Source: Alteromonadaceae bacterium (GTDB lineage: Bacteria; Pseudomonadota; Gammaproteobacteria; Enterobacterales; Alteromonadaceae). From it: a stretch of 32,579 nucleotides of DNA. Positions within the stretch are counted from its first letter, which is position 1, and the number at the start of each line of letters is the position of its first letter. Positions 1 through 8,017 of this stretch are shown here, piece after piece. The stretch spans positions 1 through 32,579 of the forward strand of contig WGGB01000241.1 of assembly GCA_015491935.1 (NCBI GenBank), in the 5' to 3' direction. Both the position numbers and the translations under genes were made by a program. The notes under the pieces were generated by a model, which worked only from the letters and a program-made list of their open reading frames with translations, was not told the origin of the DNA and did not search any database.

Positions 1-421
1 CGGTATCAAGTATTGTTGCGTCTTCTGATGGTTCAATATAACTCTCGTCGAGTGTTAAAGCATTAATTTCGGCTAATGTTTTTGTTTGATAGAAAGGGAT
101 TGGCGTTAATGCTTGTTGTAAAATATCTTGTGTTGTATTTTTTTCGCCACAAATAGGCAGTTGTAATTTTAGGGTGCTAATGTCTGGTTTTAAAAATGGA
201 GTTAATAATTCAATAAAACGTTTATGACGTAAACTCGTTGCTGCTGATGGCATATCATCAGGAAATTGTTCTTTAAGCTTAGTTTTATCGCCAAGTTGTT
301 GAAAAAGGATCACTTCGACTTCAAACCAACGTTCTTTTTTAGCCGTTTGTGCCAGTGCCGCGTTATTGGTTAATAAGGCTAAACAGGGCAGTAGTGTGAA
401 GTATTTAATGTGTTTTAACAA
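1..421 (-). CDS. csiV: CsiV-family protein, 5' part only (cut by window edge)
   Basis: About 140 residues are visible; the 3' end lies outside the window. I place the start at a TTG (419-421), because an AGGA Shine-Dalgarno lies about 7 nt upstream and no ATG is available in frame. The N-terminus is a Sec signal peptide: a basic start (LKHIKY), a hydrophobic core, then an ALAQT cleavage region near residues 22-24. The mature protein opens with the WFEVEVILFQQ motif typical of CsiV, a periplasmic peptidoglycan-binding protein family of gammaproteobacteria. It lies 83 bp downstream of mfd on the same strand, the arrangement known from Vibrio and Shewanella, and this supports the call. What follows, roughly residues 45-140, has no motif I can name. 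A generic periplasmic protein is the alternative. Confidence 0.75.
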   Translation of the reverse strand, partial: MLKHIKYFTLLPCLALLTNNAALAQTAKKERWFEVEVILFQQLGDKTKLKEQFPDDMPSAATSLRHKRFIELLTPFLKPDISTLKLQLPICGEKNTTQDILQQALTPIPFYQTKTLAEINALTLDESYIEPSEDATILDT

Positions 422-504
422 TGTTTGTCCTAATTAGTTTGTCGAGTCTTGTTTAGGCTAGTATCGACGTACCATTTATCTTATCAAATTTAATGAGTTA
501 TGCT

Positions 505-3500
505 TTAGTTTTTCTTACGCTTAGTGGCGGTGTTTTTGTTGTTTTGTGTTTGACCTTTTGCAAAATCATTTAACATCGCCGTGATCAGTAATAACCTGTC
601 TTTTGCTTCGATAGTACGTTCGTTACCTTTTAAACTAAATTTAAGCTTGGTTGGTCCATCCATTTTATATTTAGTCGGTTGCGCCTGAATAAGGGCAATG
701 ATCATCATAGGATCAATATCAGCATTGGGATTAAATTCTATGCTACCACCATTTTCACCCGCATCAATACGAATAATACCAATTTTTTGCGCTTTAAGTT
801 TTAATTTGGCTATTTGGACTAGGTTTTTTGTCGCTTGTGGCAGTAAACCAAAACGGTCGATAAGTTCTACCTGAATATCATCTAATTCATCATTACTTTT
901 ACAGCTGGCAATACGTTTATATAAGCTTAAGCGCAGACTCACATCAAAAATATAATCTTCTGGGATCAGCGCGGCAATACGTAAGTCAATTTCAGTTTGC
1001 TTACGGGTGGTTTGATCAAGTGATAATTGCTTACCTTCTTTAAGTGCTGCCACGGCATCATCTAACATTTCCATGTATAAACTAAAGCCTATTTGACTCA
1101 TTTGTCCGCTTTGATCTTCGCCTAATAGCTCTCCAGCACCACGAATTTCTAAATCGTGGGTAGCAAGCGTAAAACCTGCGCCTAAATCTTCTAAAGAGGC
1201 AATAGCATCAAGACGTTTTTTTGCATCTTTTGTCATACGCTTAGCGTGCGGAGTTAATAAATAAGCATAAGCTTGATGATGCGAACGACCAACACGCCCA
1301 CGTAATTGATGCAACTGTGCTAAGCCTAAATGATCGGCTCTGTCCATAATTATAGTATTAGCACTGGGTACATCGATACCCGTTTCAATAATGGTGGTAC
1401 ACACTAATACGTTAAAACGCTGATGATAAAAATCACTCATTACGCGCTCTAAGTCGCGTTCACGCATTTGCCCGTGGGCGGTAACAATTTTAGCTTCGGG
1501 CACTAATGTTTGAATATCAAGCGCGGTTTTCTCAATAGTTTCAACATTGTTATGGAGAAAATAAACCTGACCACCGCGCAGTATTTCACGTAATATTGAC
1601 TCGCGAATAAGTGCATCATCACGTTGATGTACAAAGGTTTTTACGGCTAAACGTTTCGCGGGTGGTGTTGCAATAATAGACAAGTCACGCATTCCACCCA
1701 TGGCCATATTTAAAGTACGCGGAATAGGTGTGGCGGTGAGTGTTAAAATATCGACATTAGCGCGTATTTTTTTAATTTTTTCTTTTTGCTTAACGCCAAA
1801 ACGATGCTCTTCATCAACTACAAGCAAACCTAAGTCTTTGTATTTTATTTCACTTTGAATCAGTTTGTGAGTGCCTATTAAAATATCAATATGGCCACTC
1901 GCCACTTTAGCGATCACTTCTTTTTGTTCTTTGGCGGTTTTAAAGCGCGATAATACTTCAATATTTACAGGCCAGTTGGCAAATCTGTCACGAAAATTTT
2001 CATAATGTTGTTGTGCAAGTAACGTTGTGGGTACTAAAATTGCCACTTGTTTACCGTCGTTTACGGCAACAAATGCGGCGCGCATGGCTACCTCGGTTTT
2101 ACCAAAACCTACATCACCACAGACTAATCTGTCCATTGTTTTGGGGCTGCGCATATCGCCGATAACGGCATGAATAGTTTGTTCTTGATCTGTGGTTTCT
2201 TCAAAACCAAAACTGTCGGCAAATGCGCGATAATCTTCTTTATTTAATTGGTAATGATAACCTTGCGAGTTTTCACGTTTGGCATAAACGTCAAGTAATT
2301 CGGCGGCAACATCACGTATTTTTTCGGCCGCTTTTCGTTTAGCTTTACTCCAACTGTCGTTGCCGAGTTTATGTAGTGGTGCATTTTCAGCGCCTGAGTA
2401 ACGACTAATTAAATGTAATGAGGCAACGGGAACATATAATTTAGCCTCGTTAGCATAAGCAAGCACTAAAAATTCGGTAGTTAAGCCGCCTGTCTCTAAG
2501 CTTTGTAAGCCCATATAACGACCAATGCCGTGTTCAATATGTACGACCGATTGTCCAATAGAAAGCTCAGCTAAATTTTTAAAAATAATATCGCTATCTA
2601 TATCTTGTTTTTTGCCACGACGTCTTGATTGACGTACTCTATTACCAAGTAATTCGGTTTCTGTAATAATGGCAAAAGCGTCATTATTAATAATAAAGCC
2701 ATTACTTAAGGCATTAACGGTTAAACCACATTGTGCTTTACTGTGTTTAAACTCATCAATAGAATTAAATAATTCAGGCTTAATATTAGCGCGCTCAAGC
2801 AATTCTAATAGGGTTTCACGACGGCCTTGGGTTTCTGCTATAAACAAAGTTCGTTGAGCTTCATTTGTTTTAATAAAGTGATTTAAAGCGGTAAAAGGTT
2901 GTTTTAATGCTGAATTTACGGCTAATTCAGGTAATGGGGCAATAGGGTAATATATATCACCCGCTTTTTTTCTTGTACTTTGGGCAGACGATTGTTGTTC
3001 TGTATTTGGCGTGAGCTTTATCGCTGTGGAAATAGTGATACGATTAAATGATTTTAGTTCACGATACAATTCATCGCTATGTAAAAATAGTTGCTTAGGT
3101 GCTAGTAAAGGACGTGTTGGATCATAGCGTCTATTTTCATAGCGATAATTAATATCAAGCCAATATTGTTCAAGCGCATTGTCAATATCTCCATGAAGTA
3201 TAATTTGCGTATTTTCGCTTAAATAATCAAACAGAGTATTAGTTTGTTCAAAAAATAGTGGCAGGTAATATTCGATACCATTGGGTAAAATACCGTTACT
3301 TACTTGATGATAAATAGACTCTTTTTCGTTATTTGTTGTTAAAAATTCCCGGTATTGACTACGAAATAGGTTAATCGCTTCTTTATCGGTTGGAAACTCA
3401 TGTGCCGGTAATAATTCTATTTTGGTTATTTTGTCGGTTGAACGTTGTGAATCTACATCGAATAAGCGAATTTCATCAATTTCATCATCAAAAAAATCAA

Positions 3501-4092
3501 GACGAAAGGGGGTTTTGCTGCCCATAGGATATAAATCTAAAATAGCGCCGCGAACTGAAAACTCACCATGTTCCATGACTTGATCAACACAGCGGTAACC
3601 ACAATTTTCTAATTCTTGCCTAAGTTGATGTAAGTCTTTTTTATCACCTTGTTTTATTAATAAACTATTTTTTTCTAAAAACTGTTTTGGGGCAAGGCGT
3701 TGCAATAGGGTATTGATGGGAACTATTACTATGCCTTGTTGCATACGTGATAATTGGTAAAGTGTACTTAAACGTTGCGATATTATATCTTGATGAGGGG
3801 AAAAATTATCATAAGGTAAGGTTTCCCAGTCTGGAAATAAGCAAATATCGCACGCATTTTCGCTATCCGCTAGGCTAGATAACTCATGCTCTAAACGTAA
3901 TGCTGAAGGAGTATCTTGAGTTATTAATAATATCGGGGCGCTATTAGCTAACTTTCCTTTTTTTAATGCCGCATGATATATAGCCAAGCTGGCGCTGCTA
4001 CCGTAAAGGTTATGCCACGTTTTTTTATCAGCTTGCGCGCTTTTTGTTGAAGAAGATAAAACGGGGTCAAAAATAGAGGCAGTTTGGCTCAT
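505..4092 (-). CDS. mfd: Transcription-repair coupling factor Mfd
   Basis: Mfd is a DNA translocase that pushes RNA polymerase stalled at template-strand lesions off the DNA and recruits UvrA. The 1195 residues are slightly longer than E. coli Mfd (1148). The N-terminal UvrB-like module shows the conserved WETLPYDNFSPHQDIISQRL and MEHGEFSVRGAILDLYPMG stretches. The RNA-polymerase-interacting region follows near residues 500-570. The helicase core has Walker A GDVGFGKT (about residue 660), the DEEHR box (about 760), TATPIPRTL, and the C-terminal helicase motifs TGIDVPSANT and QLRGRVGRS. A regulatory C-terminal domain follows, ending in a Lys/Asn-rich tail. No strong Shine-Dalgarno precedes the ATG, but the N-terminal alignment with E. 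coli supports this start. All catalytic motifs are intact. Confidence 0.98.
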   Translation of the reverse strand: MSQTASIFDPVLSSSTKSAQADKKTWHNLYGSSASLAIYHAALKKGKLANSAPILLITQDTPSALRLEHELSSLADSENACDICLFPDWETLPYDNFSPHQDIISQRLSTLYQLSRMQQGIVIVPINTLLQRLAPKQFLEKNSLLIKQGDKKDLHQLRQELENCGYRCVDQVMEHGEFSVRGAILDLYPMGSKTPFRLDFFDDEIDEIRLFDVDSQRSTDKITKIELLPAHEFPTDKEAINLFRSQYREFLTTNNEKESIYHQVSNGILPNGIEYYLPLFFEQTNTLFDYLSENTQIILHGDIDNALEQYWLDINYRYENRRYDPTRPLLAPKQLFLHSDELYRELKSFNRITISTAIKLTPNTEQQSSAQSTRKKAGDIYYPIAPLPELAVNSALKQPFTALNHFIKTNEAQRTLFIAETQGRRETLLELLERANIKPELFNSIDEFKHSKAQCGLTVNALSNGFIINNDAFAIITETELLGNRVRQSRRRGKKQDIDSDIIFKNLAELSIGQSVVHIEHGIGRYMGLQSLETGGLTTEFLVLAYANEAKLYVPVASLHLISRYSGAENAPLHKLGNDSWSKAKRKAAEKIRDVAAELLDVYAKRENSQGYHYQLNKEDYRAFADSFGFEETTDQEQTIHAVIGDMRSPKTMDRLVCGDVGFGKTEVAMRAAFVAVNDGKQVAILVPTTLLAQQHYENFRDRFANWPVNIEVLSRFKTAKEQKEVIAKVASGHIDILIGTHKLIQSEIKYKDLGLLVVDEEHRFGVKQKEKIKKIRANVDILTLTATPIPRTLNMAMGGMRDLSIIATPPAKRLAVKTFVHQRDDALIRESILREILRGGQVYFLHNNVETIEKTALDIQTLVPEAKIVTAHGQMRERDLERVMSDFYHQRFNVLVCTTIIETGIDVPSANTIIMDRADHLGLAQLHQLRGRVGRSHHQAYAYLLTPHAKRMTKDAKKRLDAIASLEDLGAGFTLATHDLEIRGAGELLGEDQSGQMSQIGFSLYMEMLDDAVAALKEGKQLSLDQTTRKQTEIDLRIAALIPEDYIFDVSLRLSLYKRIASCKSNDELDDIQVELIDRFGLLPQATKNLVQIAKLKLKAQKIGIIRIDAGENGGSIEFNPNADIDPMMIIALIQAQPTKYKMDGPTKLKFSLKGNERTIEAKDRLLLITAMLNDFAKGQTQNNKNTATKRKKN

Positions 4093-4151
4093 AAAATTAT
4101 AATTTATTAATAATCTAAAATAAGCGCGTATATTAGCAAAAAACTATTAAG

Positions 4152-4184
4152 GTTAAATAAATATTTTTAATCAATTTATTTAAC
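4152..4184. repeat. AT-only inverted repeat between kinase and mfd
   Basis: The 11-bp arms GTTAAATAAAT and ATTTATTTAAC are perfectly complementary around an 11-nt loop. On the minus strand the dyad lies 11 bp after the kinase stop, and a run of six T follows about 8 nt later. It could be a weak terminator of the narK-kinase transcript, or simply AT-rich DNA. The stem has only two G-C pairs, so it would be weak. Confidence 0.35.
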
Positions 4185-4195
4185 GAATGTATTCT

Positions 4196-5968
4196 TTAGC
4201 CATTAGCAAAAAGTGCGATAACCAATGCCAACATTAAAATCCAAAATCCTGATAATAATTGCCAAAAGAGGACTTGTGATTTGTGTTTTTTAACTTTGGG
4301 ATCATCACGTAAATAATTAGGGTTTGGATGTTTTAAGTCGTGCAAAAATTCTTCAATATTATCATAACGCTGCTCTAAATCAAAAGCAACACCACGCTGT
4401 AATGTGCGATCAAACCACATGGGTATTACTGGATTGGCTTCGCTGGCTTTAATATATCGTAAATGATCGTATTCAAAAGCGGTTTGGCATTCTTCTATTT
4501 TTTCACCGTAAGGTAATTTACCGCAAAACAGTTCATAGGTAATGGTGGCAAGGGCATATAAGTCACCTTGTACACCCGTATTTTTACCTAGTAAATACTG
4601 AGGATCAGAATAAGTTGCTGTGCCTAATACGCCTTCATGTTCAAGCGGAATAAAGACTTCGGCAAGACCTGCAACAAAAACAGAACCAAAATCAACAATT
4701 TTTACTTGTATTTCACCACTGTCATTGTTTTCATTTTCACTATCTAATATTAATATGTTGGCAGGTTTTAAATCTTGATGAATAGTTTCCATCTTATGAA
4801 AAGCAGATAAACCATCAGCAATTTGTTCCACAATTTTTATCGCTAATTTAGGTTTGGGAAAATGATGAGCAGCCATCCATTTGTCTAACGATACACCATG
4901 CACATATTCCATTAAATAATATAAACAGGTACGCGGGCGATTTTGGGCGATAATACGTACTACGTGTTCGCTTTGAATACGCTTTCCAATCCATTCTTCT
5001 TGAATAAAGCGGTCAATATAGCCAGTGTCTTCTAAAAAGTTTATCGAGGGGGTTTTCATTACCATGTGCTCACCAGTTTCAGTATCTTCAACTAAATAAA
5101 GTTGACTGCGAGAGCTGGCGAATAATTCTTTTAAGACTTTGTAACCATCTAGTATTACGCCTTCGTCAAGTGGTGGTGGAAAAGGGAGGCGCGTTAGTTT
5201 TGAATTATAATCATTTAAACTTTCATTAGGTAATTGATTTATTTGACAAAGTGAACCACTGATGTTGTCATCACTACCATTGTCAAAAGCAGTTTTAACT
5301 AGTTTTTCAATACGTTCTTGGCAAGAGGTTTGCTCTGCCATAATGTTTTTTATTTGCTCTGCATCAATAAAATCATGAATACCATCAGAGGTAACTAATA
5401 AAATATCATCTTTTTCTAACGTGAATGAGCCATAATCAATTTGAATGGAGTTATCCATGCCCATAGCACGTGCTAAAAAAGTACGCCCAGAGCCAATACT
5501 GGCTACATGATCACGGGTTAGTTGTTTAAACTCACCTTGTCGTAGTAAAAAAGCACGACTATCACCAGCATGAAAAAAATGACAGATTCTTGATTTTAAA
5601 ACAAGTGCAGTAAAAGTAGTTAAATAACCTTTTTCTTCATTGGTAAATTCATGACTACGTTTAAATAATGTTAAGTTGATGCTAGAAAGGATTTTTTGTC
5701 CTGAATGTTTTACTGACCAAGTATCTGGTGTTTGATAATAATCATCAATAAAACGCGTAATAGCCGTATGACTCGCTTCTTTACCGGCTTCTGCGCTACT
5801 AACACCATCAGCAACCGCGAGTACAATACCTTTTGATTCTAATTGGCGATTGTTTTTATCTTTGTCTTCTTGCGGAATAAAAAAACCAACCGCATCTTCA
5901 TTAGCCTCTTTTAAACCTTGTATTGAATGGCTAGCAAGATCTACTTGTAATTGGTTGGTTTCAGTCAT
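4196..5968 (-). CDS. Bifunctional PP2C phosphatase / Ser-Thr protein kinase, membrane-anchored
   Basis: This is a 590-residue fusion. Residues about 10-245 are a PP2C domain with its metal-binding aspartates in place: NED at 23-25, ADG at 53-55, GDSRAF at 135-140, SDG at 194-196 and DDN at 233-235. Residues about 272-545 are a Hanks-type kinase: ion-pair lysine K305 in VMK, HQDLKPAN with catalytic D399 (HQD rather than HRD), and DFG at 426-428. The nucleotide loop (FASSRSQLYL, about 283-292) lacks the usual glycines. A single membrane helix near 566-587 ends the protein, so both enzymatic domains should face the cytoplasm. It follows a nitrate transporter on the same strand. In Pseudomonas a related kinase gene (PA1782) sits between nirB and nasA, so a role in controlling nitrate/nitrite uptake is a reasonable inference. 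Its substrate is unknown. Confidence 0.85.
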   Translation of the reverse strand: MTETNQLQVDLASHSIQGLKEANEDAVGFFIPQEDKDKNNRQLESKGIVLAVADGVSSAEAGKEASHTAITRFIDDYYQTPDTWSVKHSGQKILSSINLTLFKRSHEFTNEEKGYLTTFTALVLKSRICHFFHAGDSRAFLLRQGEFKQLTRDHVASIGSGRTFLARAMGMDNSIQIDYGSFTLEKDDILLVTSDGIHDFIDAEQIKNIMAEQTSCQERIEKLVKTAFDNGSDDNISGSLCQINQLPNESLNDYNSKLTRLPFPPPLDEGVILDGYKVLKELFASSRSQLYLVEDTETGEHMVMKTPSINFLEDTGYIDRFIQEEWIGKRIQSEHVVRIIAQNRPRTCLYYLMEYVHGVSLDKWMAAHHFPKPKLAIKIVEQIADGLSAFHKMETIHQDLKPANILILDSENENNDSGEIQVKIVDFGSVFVAGLAEVFIPLEHEGVLGTATYSDPQYLLGKNTGVQGDLYALATITYELFCGKLPYGEKIEECQTAFEYDHLRYIKASEANPVIPMWFDRTLQRGVAFDLEQRYDNIEEFLHDLKHPNPNYLRDDPKVKKHKSQVLFWQLLSGFWILMLALVIALFANG

Positions 5969-5990
5969 AATTAAATTCTTAATATAAATT

Positions 5991-6066
5991 TTGTAGGTCG
6001 GCGCTTGCTCCGACAGTGTTTTTTATAAAAAATTGTCCTGCTTCGCTACACTCAGGACAACTACAA
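5991..6066. repeat. REP-like pair (BIME-type) with GTAG heads
   Basis: Two hairpins are bracketed by TTGTAG (5991-5996) and its complement CTACAA (6061-6066). The first pairs GTCGG (5997-6001) with CCGAC (6010-6014). The second pairs TTGTCCTG (6033-6040) with CAGGACAA (6053-6060). Read from each outer edge inward, each unit is a GTAG head followed by a hairpin, as in REP sequences mobilised by RAYT transposases. The first hairpin is the same design as the units at 23895-24018, with compensating base changes. No RAYT gene is in this window. Confidence 0.65.
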
Positions 6067-6205
6067 GGTTAAATTAATCCATTATTCTAAATAGTTGGTA
6101 TTACAACAAAGCCGACGAGTTTTTTCTGTCTGAGCTTAGCCTGCCTCTAATTAAATAAAATTGATTATAACTTACTAAAATTATTGGTTGTTTTAGCCTA
6201 AATAA

Positions 6206-6302
6206 TTGCGGCTGTAGTGAAGCTGTCGAGCTGCGAACCACCTGAGCTTAGTTCACTAAGTGATGGTGGTGAGCAGCGATGACAATAAAACTACGGTCGC
6301 AA
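6206..6302. repeat. 97-bp imperfect palindrome downstream of the narK-type gene
   Basis: The element is symmetric around 6253/6254. Nested arms pair as follows: 6206-6218 with 6290-6302 (two G-T pairs), GTC 6225-6227 with GAC 6281-6283, GCTGC 6230-6234 with GCAGC 6273-6277, ACCACC 6237-6242 with GGTGGT 6265-6270, and CTTAG 6247-6251 with CTAAG 6256-6260 around a TTCA loop. It starts 15 bp after the stop codon of the minus-strand transporter. It may be a non-autonomous repeat element, and as RNA it would form a long 3' hairpin. No U tract follows, so it is not a standard terminator. Confidence 0.6.
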
Positions 6303-6317
6303 GAATGACGGCTAAAT

Positions 6318-7793
6318 TTAAGATACGTCGATTAACTCTACCGTACCATCTTCTTTAACCTCAGCCATATGACCTTTAGGTTCAGTTAATAACATAGTGG
6401 CAAAAAATACAATGGCAGCAGAGGCGGCGATAACCATAAAGAAAGTGCTGTAATCAACAAATGACAATACAGTTAAATAAGTTACGGCACCCACATTACC
6501 ATATGCACCAGCCATACCCGCAATTTGTCCTGTCATACGACGTTTTACTAAAGGAACGATTGCAAATACTGCACCTTCACCAGCTTGTACAAAGAAAGAA
6601 CAAGCCATAGTCGCAATAACGGCAAGGGGAATTGCCCAAGTACCATCTACTTGACCTAAAACCATATAACCAACCGCTAAACCGCCCACTAAAATCATTA
6701 GGCTGTTACGACGACCAAACTTGTCACTAAACCAGCCACCAGTAGGGCGAGCTACTAAGTTCATAAAAGCAAAACCTGAAGCCAATAAACCGGCTTTAAC
6801 TGGAGACAAACCTTCAAAAGTATCAAGGAAAAATAATGGTAACATTGAAACTACCGCTAATTCTGAGCCAAAAGTAACAAAGTATGAAAGATCTAATATA
6901 GCAACTTGCTTAAACTCATATTTTTCAATGTCAGCAACACCATGTTTTAAATGTTCAGCATTTACACGCCAAATTGAATGTACTTGTACAACAAACAATA
7001 CAATTAAACCAATCCACATAATTTCCATTACTTGGCTTGAAAATAAATTTACACCAGCGGGTGATAATTTCCATGCGAGTACCGCTAAAGCAGCATACAT
7101 AGGAATATTCATAAATAAGTAAAAGTAAAAGTCTTTCCAGCTAGTAACTTCTAAGCCACCTGATTTTTTTGGTTTAAAATAGGTAGAGCCTTTAGGTGTG
7201 TTACGCGCAGCAATATAAAAGAAAATACCATAAATACCCGCAATAACACCCGTTAAACCAATAGCGTAACGCCAGCCGTCATCACCACCAAAAAATAATG
7301 CGAGTGAAGGTAAAGTCATTGCTGCAGCGGCACTACCAAAGTTACCCCAACCGCCATAAATGCCTTCGGCAATACCGACTTGTTTAGCAGGAAACCATTC
7401 GCCAACTAAACGAATACCAATAACAAAACCAGCGCCGACAAAACCAAGTAAAAATCTAAAAAGTGCTAATTGCTCAAAGCTATCAGCCATGGCAAAACCA
7501 ACACAAATAAAGGAGGAGATAATTAATAAGCCACTGTAAATAACTCGAGGACCAAATTTATCTACCAAAATACCAATAACGATACGTGCGGGGATAGTTA
7601 AAGCAACATTTAAAATCATTAAGGCTTTAACTTGGGCGCTAGATAAATTAAACGCCTCTTTTATAAAAACTAATAAAGGGGCATGGCTAAACCAAACCAC
7701 AAAGGTTAAAAAAAATGCAAACCAAGTAATATGGAGCATTTTTATTTTTGGATCCGCTAGGCTTAGCAGATTCATTTTTCCATCGTATGACAT
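6318..7793 (-). CDS. Nitrate/nitrite transporter, NasA/NarK type (MFS, NNP family)
   Basis: A 491-residue, roughly 12-helix carrier that moves nitrate and/or nitrite across the inner membrane. I use the ATG at 7791-7793 because AGGAG lies 8 nt upstream; an in-frame ATG ten codons earlier (7823) has no such site. Family marks are the substrate arginine in TIPARIVIG (about residue 70), the nitrate signature GGWGNFG (about 147-153), [12 protein letters not shown] in the second half, and a second glycine-rich signature, GAYGNVG, near 430. The sequence resembles the assimilatory NasA group more than the other two carriers here. It is followed on the same strand by the phosphatase-kinase and diverges from another NNP transporter, with an FNR-type site between them. 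No assimilatory nitrate reductase is in view, so whether it serves uptake for respiration or for assimilation is open. Confidence 0.88.
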   Translation of the reverse strand: MSYDGKMNLLSLADPKIKMLHITWFAFFLTFVVWFSHAPLLVFIKEAFNLSSAQVKALMILNVALTIPARIVIGILVDKFGPRVIYSGLLIISSFICVGFAMADSFEQLALFRFLLGFVGAGFVIGIRLVGEWFPAKQVGIAEGIYGGWGNFGSAAAAMTLPSLALFFGGDDGWRYAIGLTGVIAGIYGIFFYIAARNTPKGSTYFKPKKSGGLEVTSWKDFYFYLFMNIPMYAALAVLAWKLSPAGVNLFSSQVMEIMWIGLIVLFVVQVHSIWRVNAEHLKHGVADIEKYEFKQVAILDLSYFVTFGSELAVVSMLPLFFLDTFEGLSPVKAGLLASGFAFMNLVARPTGGWFSDKFGRRNSLMILVGGLAVGYMVLGQVDGTWAIPLAVIATMACSFFVQAGEGAVFAIVPLVKRRMTGQIAGMAGAYGNVGAVTYLTVLSFVDYSTFFMVIAASAAIVFFATMLLTEPKGHMAEVKEDGTVELIDVS

Positions 7794-7874
7794 ATCATTA
7801 ACTCCTGCATGTTGCCCATGCAATAATAGTAATTAAAATAAAATGTTAAAGTTTTAAATAAGCTTAAAAAAATA

Positions 7875-7881
7875 ATGGGTA
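7875..7881 (-). promoter_or_regulatory. NarL-type heptamer
   Basis: On the minus strand this reads TACCCAT, an exact fit to the NarL/NarP heptamer TACYYMT. It lies between the divergent transporter genes, and narXL is encoded 5 kb away. A single heptamer can occur by chance, so confidence is low. Confidence 0.3.
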
Positions 7882-7910
7882 TAGTTTGCACTTTTGTGGA
7901 TTTAACTTTA

Positions 7911-7924
7911 TTGACACAGGTCAA
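7911..7924. promoter_or_regulatory. FNR/CRP-family dyad between divergent transporters
   Basis: TTGACACAGGTCAA is a perfect TTGAC-N4-GTCAA dyad, one base per half-site away from the FNR consensus TTGAT-N4-ATCAA and close to FixK/NnrR/Dnr-type sites. It can serve both directions. For the plus-strand gene a TATAAT at 7973-7978 would put the site near -67. For the minus-strand gene a weak TATA-like box near 7879-7884 would put it near -42 to -45. The intact symmetry in a 224-bp intergenic region between nitrate transporters makes it credible. Confidence 0.65.
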
Positions 7925-8017
7925 CAAAATGAATGTCAAAATATAGCAAAATACACATTAGTTAATTTATTCTATAATAACAAACTATTATCACTTTATT
8001 TTTTAGTTAGGTACTTT

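Noticed and set aside
7886-8017. N-terminal extension of the second NNP carrier
   Set aside because: It would run through the FNR-type dyad and the TATAAT box, has no ribosome site and adds a stretch unlike a carrier N-terminus.
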